Notes under the pieces: generated by a model
What the model was told of the DNA's origin: nothing
Databases searched by the model: none
What the model saw: only the letters and a program-made list of their open reading frames with translations
NCBI GenBank assembly: GCA_041665985.1
Contig: JBAYHV010000007.1
Coordinates: 1 to 26,502 of the forward strand
Direction: 5' to 3'
DNA: 26,502 bases
Source: CAIRYW01 sp041665985
GTDB taxonomy: Bacteria > Patescibacteriota > Minisyncoccia > Phycocordibacterales > CAIRYW01
Position numbers and translations under genes: made by a program
In this document: positions 21,750 to 26,502 of the stretch, piece by piece
Layout: each line of letters opens with the position of its first letter
Position numbering within the stretch: position 1 is the first letter of the stretch

Positions 21750-22841
21750 ATGCCAATACATTTTATTGATTTAAAAAGAGAATGGCATTTTTTTGAGAAG
21801 AATTTTCTAGAAAGCTTTAAAAAATTTGGACGAAAAGGTATCTATGTTCTGGGACCAGAAGTTGAAAAATTTGAAAAAGATTTTGCTAATTATTGCAGTT
21901 ATAAATATGCCGTTGGAGTTTCAACTGGACTAGATGCTCTAGAAATATGCTTACGTTCATTTGGAATCAAAGAAGGAGACGAAGTTATAACAGTTTCTAA
22001 TTCAGCTGTTGCAACCAGTTTAGCCATCTCTAATGTAGGTGCCACACCTATTTTTTGTGATATAGGAGAAGATTTTTTAATAGATCCAAAACGAATTGAA
22101 AACCTAATAACAAAAAAGACTAAATGTATTTTACCAGTACATTTATTCGGAAAAATTTGTGATATGAAAAATATCAACCAAATAGCAAAAAAATACGGAT
22201 TAGTAATCATTGAAGATGCTTGCCAGGCTCATGGTTCTCTTTTTTCAAAAGAATCTTCTTTAAACACAAAAGCTTTTAGTTTTTACCCTACAAAAAATCT
22301 CGGTGCTATTGGTGAAGGAGGAGCAATAGTAACCAATGAAAAAAGAGTTAGTGAATTTGCATCTTCTTACCGTAATTACGGACAACAAGGAAGATATAAT
22401 CACACAATAAAAGGAATTAATGGAAGAATAGATCCCTTACAATGTTTGTTTATGAGTATTAAACTTAAAAAACTTAATTTATTTATAAAGAAAAGACAAA
22501 AAATAGCCTTGAATTATATTGAATCTCTCAGAGGGTGTCCTAACCTAATTATTAACAATTTTGATAAAACCTCTTCTTATCATTTATTTGTAATTAGAGT
22601 CACTGGTGGATTGAGAACGGAATTAATTAATTTTCTAAAAGAAAAGAAAATTGAAACATTAATTCACTACCCTACACTTATACACAACCAACCATGCTAT
22701 AGAAATGAATACAAAAATGTTTCACTTACAATTTCTGAAAAATTTCAAGATGAGATCCTATCTTTACCTTGTAATCCATTCTTAACTCCAGAAGAACAAG
22801 CTGAAATAATTAATAAAATCAAAACTTTTTTATCTAAGTGA
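21750..22841 (+). CDS. DegT/DnrJ/EryC1/StrS sugar aminotransferase (FdtB/QdtB-like)
   Basis: A 363-aa PLP-dependent aminotransferase of the sugar-aminotransferase (SAT) family. GVSTGLDALEICLRSFGI holds the phosphate-binding region, EDACQAHG (155-162) the Asp that pairs with the PLP ring, and SFYPTKNLGAIGEGG the Schiff-base Lys182. It is predicted to aminate C3 of dTDP-3-keto-6-deoxyhexose, giving dTDP-Fuc3N or dTDP-Qui3N. The preceding ketoisomerase and rmlB complete the pathway. No FdtC/QdtC-type N-acetyltransferase is in the window, so the amino group may stay free or be modified by an enzyme encoded elsewhere. Confidence 0.92.
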   Translation: MPIHFIDLKREWHFFEKNFLESFKKFGRKGIYVLGPEVEKFEKDFANYCSYKYAVGVSTGLDALEICLRSFGIKEGDEVITVSNSAVATSLAISNVGATPIFCDIGEDFLIDPKRIENLITKKTKCILPVHLFGKICDMKNINQIAKKYGLVIIEDACQAHGSLFSKESSLNTKAFSFYPTKNLGAIGEGGAIVTNEKRVSEFASSYRNYGQQGRYNHTIKGINGRIDPLQCLFMSIKLKKLNLFIKKRQKIALNYIESLRGCPNLIINNFDKTSSYHLFVIRVTGGLRTELINFLKEKKIETLIHYPTLIHNQPCYRNEYKNVSLTISEKFQDEILSLPCNPFLTPEEQAEIINKIKTFLSK

Positions 22842-22869
22842 TTTTATAACGGATTATCAATATTTACTG

Positions 22870-23592
22870 ATGAAAAAAATAATTAAAAAAACAATTCGTC
22901 TTATTCTATCCCCTTTTATATTAAAAGATTATTTTGTTTACAAAAAAATTGATAAAGAAAAAAGATTTAAAATTAATTTAAAAGATTTTTACCCTCAAAT
23001 AAAAGATAAAACAATAAAAACAGGTTTTGATACGCATTACGTATATCACACCTCTTGGGCAGCACGAAAAGTTAAAGAAATAAACCCGATCAAGCATATA
23101 GATATTTCATCAAGCTTATACTTCTGCGGAATCGTTTCCGCATTTGTACCTGTGGATTTTTATGATTACCGTCCTGCAGATTTAAAACTAAGCAACCTAC
23201 AAAGTAAGGAAGGGGATCTTCATAACCTCCCTTTTGAATCAAATACTATAAAATCTATCTCATGCATGCACACCATTGAGCACATTGGTCTTGGTAGATA
23301 TGGAGATCCAATAGATTCAAACGGTGATATAAAAGCTATCAATGAATTAAAACGCGTTGTAGTCAAAGACGGCTCTCTTTTATTTGTAACCCCTGTAGGA
23401 AAACCAAAAATAGAATTCAACGCTCATCGAATTTATTCTTATGAACAAATAGTTTCGTATTTTGATGGATTTGAATTAAAAGAATTTACTCTTATTACTG
23501 ATAAAGGTGATTTTATTGAAAATGCTGACAAAAATTTAGTGAAAGAACAAAAATATGGATGCGGATGTTTTTGGTTTGTAAAAAAAAAGTGA
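22870..23592 (+). CDS. DUF268 methyltransferase-like protein
   Basis: A 240-aa protein of the DUF268 type, part of the class I methyltransferase clan. Hallmarks: CMHTIEHIGLGRYGDPID (132-149), KAINELKRVVVKDGSLLFVTPVG and NAHRIYSYEQI. The N-terminus (to residue 40) is basic and hydrophobic. DUF268 genes commonly sit in glycan clusters; the substrate is unknown. It starts 28 bp after the aminotransferase, and its TGA stop overlaps the GTG start of the fucosyltransferase gene. Confidence 0.82.
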   Translation: MKKIIKKTIRLILSPFILKDYFVYKKIDKEKRFKINLKDFYPQIKDKTIKTGFDTHYVYHTSWAARKVKEINPIKHIDISSSLYFCGIVSAFVPVDFYDYRPADLKLSNLQSKEGDLHNLPFESNTIKSISCMHTIEHIGLGRYGDPIDSNGDIKAINELKRVVVKDGSLLFVTPVGKPKIEFNAHRIYSYEQIVSYFDGFELKEFTLITDKGDFIENADKNLVKEQKYGCGCFWFVKKK

Positions 23593-24380
23593 TAAAAATA
23601 AAACTTAAAGGGGGGCTTGGAAATCAAATGTTTCAATATGCTTATGGCAGAAAATTAATTCTGCTAGATAAAAAAGATGTTGTCTTTGATATATCTTTTT
23701 TTGGAGACGCAAGAGAATCAATAGATACGAACCGACCTTTTTTATTAGATAAATTCATCATAAATAATTCAATAAAATTTGAAAATATAAAAGAAAATTT
23801 TTTTCAAAAAATAGTAAAAAAAATAATTTCAAATATTACTGGTGAATACGGCTTCTATCAAAATGAAAAATATTTTAAAGATATTGAAGATGTTATTCGA
23901 AAAGAATTTACTCTAAAAGATCAACTATCTGGGGTATCTAAAAAAGCCGAGGTTGAAATTTCTAATTCTAAAAACTCTGTTTCAATTCATATTAGACGAG
24001 GAGATTATGTAACTGATAAAAATACCAATATTCATCATGGAACTTGTGGATTGGATTACTACCAAAATGCAATAAAATATATTCTTGATGTGGTTGAATC
24101 CCCTACTTTTTTTATTTTTTCTGATGATATCGAATGGGTAAAAGAAAATTTAAAGATAGAAAATTGTGTTTATGTTTCTAATCCTGAAATAAAAGACTAC
24201 GAAGAGCTTATTTTAATGAGTAAATGCAGGCATAATATTATTGCAAATTCTTCTTTTTCTTGGTGGGGCGCATGGCTTAATAAAACTAGTGATAAAATTA
24301 TTGTCGCGCCTAAACAATGGCTTGCGAACAAAACAGCTAACGAGCTAGATATTCTTCCTTCATCATGGATACAAATATGA
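23589..24380 (+). CDS. glycosyltransferase family 11 (alpha-1,2-fucosyltransferase-like)
   Basis: A GT11-family enzyme predicted to transfer L-fucose from GDP-L-fucose, probably in alpha-1,2 linkage. GT11 signatures: LKGGLGNQMFQYAYGRKL near the start, HIRRGDY (134-140) for donor binding, and IIANSSFSWWGAWLN. The start is set at GTG 23589 (263 aa): it gives the normal family opening MIKIKLKGGLGNQ and overlaps the preceding TGA stop as GTGA. An ATG at 23559 would add ten residues overlapping the DUF268 gene by 34 bp. Its donor is made by gmd and fcl of the same cluster. Confidence 0.92.
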   Translation: MIKIKLKGGLGNQMFQYAYGRKLILLDKKDVVFDISFFGDARESIDTNRPFLLDKFIINNSIKFENIKENFFQKIVKKIISNITGEYGFYQNEKYFKDIEDVIRKEFTLKDQLSGVSKKAEVEISNSKNSVSIHIRRGDYVTDKNTNIHHGTCGLDYYQNAIKYILDVVESPTFFIFSDDIEWVKENLKIENCVYVSNPEIKDYEELILMSKCRHNIIANSSFSWWGAWLNKTSDKIIVAPKQWLANKTANELDILPSSWIQI

Positions 24381-25117
24381 CACCGAAAGTAAGTATTCAA
24401 ATGTGCACATACAACCGGGCACATTTTATAAAACAGGCAATCAAAAGCATACTTGCTCAAAATTTTTCAGATTGGGAGCTTATCATTCTAGATGATTCTT
24501 CGACAGACAATACCAAAGAAATAATCACCCCGTTTCTTTCTGATGCAAGGATCAGATATATAAGAAATGAATTGAATCTAGGAATTACCAAAAACAGAAA
24601 CAAAATATTATCTGTTTCAAGAGGAGAATATATTGCAGTACTTGATAGTGATGATTTTTGGATCAATTCTTCCAAACTAGAAAAACAAGTTGAATTTTTG
24701 GAGCAAAATACAAAGTACGCTTTAGTTGGAACAAATATGCAAATAGTAGATGAAGAAGGTCATCCAACAAATAAAATTTATTATGCCGAAAATGATAAAA
24801 ACATAAGATCGAGGATACTTATTAAAAATCAATTTTGTCACTCAAGCGTTTTATATAGAAAAAATAATTTCACATATGACGAATCTTTGTCTATTTGGGA
24901 AGATTACGACTTGTGGTTAAGAATTGGTCTAGAAAATAAGTTTGCCAACTTACCTATATTTGGTGTTGCATATAGGAGACATTCAACTCAAAGCGATTCA
25001 CAAAAACGCAAAGAATCCTTGAAATCTCTTGACGGAATAATTAAAAAGTACAAAAACAATTATCCAAATTATTTTTTAGCTTATTTTGTTCAGATCATTA
25101 GAAAGTTTAGAGGTTAA
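24377..25117 (+). CDS. family 2 glycosyltransferase
   Basis: A 246-aa GT2 (GT-A fold) enzyme. VSIQMCTYNRAHFIKQAIKSILAQ and WELIILDDSSTDNT (33-46) bind the nucleotide sugar; IAVLDSDDFW (86-95) holds the metal-binding DxDD; IWEDYDLWLRIG is the likely catalytic-region motif with Glu-Asp. Start at ATG 24377, forming ATGA with the GT11 stop; an ATG at 24365 would add four residues. It is the last gene of the plus-strand cluster and converges on the RelE-like toxin 30 bp later. The transferred sugar is unknown. Confidence 0.92.
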   Translation: MTPKVSIQMCTYNRAHFIKQAIKSILAQNFSDWELIILDDSSTDNTKEIITPFLSDARIRYIRNELNLGITKNRNKILSVSRGEYIAVLDSDDFWINSSKLEKQVEFLEQNTKYALVGTNMQIVDEEGHPTNKIYYAENDKNIRSRILIKNQFCHSSVLYRKNNFTYDESLSIWEDYDLWLRIGLENKFANLPIFGVAYRRHSTQSDSQKRKESLKSLDGIIKKYKNNYPNYFLAYFVQIIRKFRG

Positions 25118-25137
25118 AATAATATTTTGTTATTATT
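25118..25137. terminator. weak AT hairpin between the GT2 and toxin genes
   Basis: AATAATA (25118-25124) pairs with TATTATT (25131-25137) around TTTTGT. Both sides are T-rich. It lies directly between convergent stops and may be a weak bidirectional terminator. Confidence 0.35.
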
Positions 25138-25146
25138 GACTTTGTT

Positions 25147-25407
25147 TTAATATACATTGTCATGACCTCCAACATCCTCTAAAACAATTTCTTGTTTTGA
25201 GACATACTCGAAGATCACTCTAATTTTATAGTTTATTGAAAAACCTAAAGAACCTTTTAGAACTCCTTTGAGTTTATGAACTTTCAACCTTTGATGATTT
25301 TTTTCATCTTTTAATAGTTCAATTTTTTCCTGTATTTCATCAATCAAAGAATCTTCTAATTTAGAAACTTTTCGAAGAAAGGATCTAGAATATTTTATAT
25401 CTAACAT
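25147..25407 (-). CDS. RelE/ParE-like toxin
   Basis: An 86-aa protein of the RelE/ParE toxin superfamily: MLDIKYSRSFLRKVSKLEDSL, HQRLKVHKLKGVLKGSLGFSI and YKIRVIFEY, followed by EIVLEDVGGHDNVY. The usual fold (two helices, then beta strands with basic surface residues) and the KLKG ... R-V pattern fit mRNA-cleaving RelE/YafQ/StbE-type toxins; gyrase-targeting ParE is possible. It begins 1 bp after the antitoxin stop, as is usual for type II pairs. Which target it hits cannot be read from sequence. Confidence 0.82.
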   Translation of the reverse strand: MLDIKYSRSFLRKVSKLEDSLIDEIQEKIELLKDEKNHQRLKVHKLKGVLKGSLGFSINYKIRVIFEYVSKQEIVLEDVGGHDNVY

Positions 25408-25408
25408 T

Positions 25409-25657
25409 TTATTTTCTCGCGTGTTTAGATTCTTGTTTTCTAAATTCTTTTACCAAATCTTTAAGATTACCTGAAAGGACTTTTCCCTCCTCAATTTCTC
25501 TGCGAGATTGCAAGACAGAAGTAATTACTTCATCCTCTGCATATTTTCTTAAAGCATAGCGAACAACTTCAGCTTTTGTTTCTGCCTCTCCGCTTTCAAT
25601 CATTCTATTTATAAAATCTTCAAGATTTTGTGGTATTGGTACTGATATTGTAGTCAT
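25409..25657 (-). CDS. ribbon-helix-helix (ParD/CopG-like) antitoxin
   Basis: An 82-aa protein with an N-terminal ribbon-helix-helix: TTISVPIPQNLEDFINRMIESGEA then TKAEVVRYALRKYAEDE (about 1-50), the DNA-binding part of ParD/CopG antitoxins. The C-terminal half (REIEEGKVLSGNLKDLVKEFRKQE) is charged and should wrap the toxin. It is the first gene of the pair and probably represses its own promoter, where an 11-bp perfect inverted repeat is found 8 bp upstream of the start. Confidence 0.85.
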   Translation of the reverse strand: MTTISVPIPQNLEDFINRMIESGEAETKAEVVRYALRKYAEDEVITSVLQSRREIEEGKVLSGNLKDLVKEFRKQESKHARK

Positions 25658-25664
25658 TTTTAAG

Positions 25665-25724
25665 TATATTGTCTTATAATATTACATCATCATACTATCA
25701 TATAATCTTTTTAAAGACAATATA
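25665..25724. promoter_or_regulatory. inverted-repeat operator of the toxin-antitoxin pair
   Basis: TATATTGTCTT (25665-25675) is the exact reverse complement of 25714-25724, with 38 bp between. On the minus strand the upstream arm contains a -35-like TTGTCT, with TAGTAT as a possible -10 after 17 bp. The arms would suit two antitoxin dimers. Repeated CAT/TAT triplets fill the centre. Confidence 0.5.
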
Positions 25725-25764
25725 TGCAATTTAACGAATATTTACTAACTCAATTTTAGTCTGA

Positions 25765-25828
25765 TATAATAGACAAATCACCACGAAAAGTCCCTTATTG
25801 GGTTTTGTCCCAGTAGGGTCCTTTTTTT
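25765..25828 (+). ncRNA. orphan TATAAT plus intrinsic terminator, possible ~50-nt RNA
   Basis: A consensus TATAAT (25765-25770) is followed within 22 bp by a hairpin (CCCTTATTGGG 25792-25802 with CCCAGTAGGG 25809-25818, one bulged T) and seven T (25822-25828). This is a strong plus-strand intrinsic terminator. No plus-strand gene lies beside it. It could end read-through from the glycan cluster, or the TATAAT could start a tiny RNA; the -35 is weak (TTTACT). Confidence 0.5.
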
Positions 25829-25867
25829 AATTTAAAAAAGTTAGGGAAACGACTTCTCAAGAGGACG

Positions 25868-25912
25868 TCATTACCCAAAGCTTACTGGATTCCCGTTTTC
25901 ACGGGAATGACA
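25868..25912. repeat. degenerate REP copy 3
   Basis: The right arm, CTGGATTCCCG-TTTTC-ACGGGAATGACA (25885-25912), matches the arms of copies 1 and 2; the left side keeps only GTCATTACCC (25868-25877) after a shortened spacer. It ends 10 bp before the murC stop codon. Confidence 0.65.
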
Positions 25913-25922
25913 GAACAAAAAC

Positions 25923-26502
25923 TTATTGATTCAAGAGTAAATTTGTCACTTCGTAGACATCCCCTGCTCCCATTACAAGGATTACATCATCCTTATTTCC
26001 ATATTCAAAAGCTTTTTTTGATGCGTCGGAAAAATCTTTTGCCATTTCAATATTTTTTGAATTCTCTGTGATTATATTTTCAGATGAAATAGTTGGATCA
26101 AATTCTTCACGGGCTGGATAGATCGGAAGCAAAATTGTTTTGTCTGCTCCCTCAAAAGCTTTTTGAAAATCTGCCAAAAGTAATTTTGTACGGGAAAAAA
26201 GATGAGGTTGGAAAACGACAATAATTTTTGAATCAGGAAAAGCTTCTTTAGTTCCAGCAATTGTAGCTTTTATTTCTGCTGGATGATGACCGTAGTCGTC
26301 GTATACTTTTGCACCTTTTGCAGTTTCTCCTTTGTATTCGAAACGTCGCCAAGTACCTGAAAATTCTTTTATTGATTTCAGTGCTACTTCTTTTGGAATA
26401 CCGATGAAATCTGCGATCGCTAAAGCCACTGATGCATCTTTTCTATTATGCTCTCCTGGAATCTTAAGTTCCAAATTTTTATCAAAATATTTTTCACTGT
26501 CA
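25923..26502 (-). CDS. murC: UDP-N-acetylmuramate-L-alanine ligase MurC, C-terminal part
   Basis: The C-terminal 192 residues of MurC, the cytoplasmic ATP-dependent ligase that adds L-Ala to UDP-MurNAc. The reading frame is open at the window edge (26502), where it already reads DSEKYFDKNLELKIPGEHN, so the start lies outside. PGEHNRKDA begins the third domain; the family motif DDYGHHPAEIKATIAG and FQPHLFSRT are intact, as is the closing VMGAGDVYEVTNLLL. The upstream ATP-binding domain is not visible. It shares the peptidoglycan pathway with murB 17 kb away, but they are separated by the glycan cluster. Confidence 0.96.
   Translation of the reverse strand, partial: DSEKYFDKNLELKIPGEHNRKDASVALAIADFIGIPKEVALKSIKEFSGTWRRFEYKGETAKGAKVYDDYGHHPAEIKATIAGTKEAFPDSKIIVVFQPHLFSRTKLLLADFQKAFEGADKTILLPIYPAREEFDPTISSENIITENSKNIEMAKDFSDASKKAFEYGNKDDVILVMGAGDVYEVTNLLLNQ

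Noticed and set aside
20404..22841. L-rhamnose pathway because of rmlB
   Set aside because: No rmlC or rmlD follows; the next genes are a 3,4-ketoisomerase and an aminotransferase, which define an amino sugar.
20404..24380. UGA recoding (Gracilibacteria-type code)
   Set aside because: TGA ends several genes exactly at overlapping starts of the next gene, so it is a normal stop here.

Overview
The window looks like part of a chromosome from a Candidate Phyla Radiation (Patescibacteria) bacterium, most likely of the Parcubacteria/Paceibacteria type. The reasons are an AT-rich, tightly packed genome, small housekeeping proteins, a large membrane polymerase/ligase fused to TPRs, a ZIP/Fur pair, and glycan genes joined by 1-15 bp gaps or 4 bp overlaps. 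TGA is used as a stop by several genes, so this is not a UGA-recoding Gracilibacteria-type genome. None of the starts inspected has a clear AGGAG-type Shine-Dalgarno sequence. The lineage is an inference from gene content; there is no rRNA or tRNA in the window to test it.

Left part (1-5,470, minus strand). secA is followed by three small nucleotide-housekeeping genes in one tight operon: a nucleoside 2-deoxyribosyltransferase-like protein, an inorganic pyrophosphatase-like protein and a NUDIX hydrolase. Upstream of secA is a three-gene Xre regulator / ImmA-IrrE metallopeptidase / HEPN-like operon. Its promoter overlaps a promoter pointing the other way, and two near-identical operator-like sites lie there. 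The opposite promoter faces a structured intergenic region and a 90-aa Cas2-like ('SinR family') gene.

Middle part (6,000-12,110). A zinc/metal ZIP transporter and a Fur-family regulator form a minus-strand pair with an operator-like dyad in the ZIP promoter. Next come a previously hidden 23-aa Lys/Ala-rich peptide gene with its own promoter and terminator, murB, and a 779-aa O-antigen ligase/polymerase-like protein. The gaps here are full of long perfect palindromes and dispersed repeats, including two REP/MITE-like elements, a perfect 23-bp hairpin, and a 48-bp perfect palindrome whose arm recurs 2.9 kb away across the polymerase gene.

Right part (12,161-25,117, plus strand). This is one long surface-glycan cluster. 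gmd and fcl make GDP-L-fucose; a Wzx-type flippase follows; then come five SAM-methyltransferase-like proteins and four glycosyltransferases, including a GT11 fucosyltransferase-like enzyme. An rmlB / FdtA-like ketoisomerase / FdtB-like aminotransferase set should make a dTDP-3-amino-3,6-dideoxyhexose. The divergently oriented polymerase/ligase probably acts on the product. From the flippase onward the DNA is visibly more AT-rich than secA or murB, as is common for exchanged glycan loci.

Right edge (25,118-26,502). A minus-strand ParD-like/RelE-like toxin-antitoxin pair with an 11-bp inverted-repeat operator, an orphan plus-strand TATAAT-plus-terminator unit, one degenerate REP copy, and the C-terminal part of murC running off the window.
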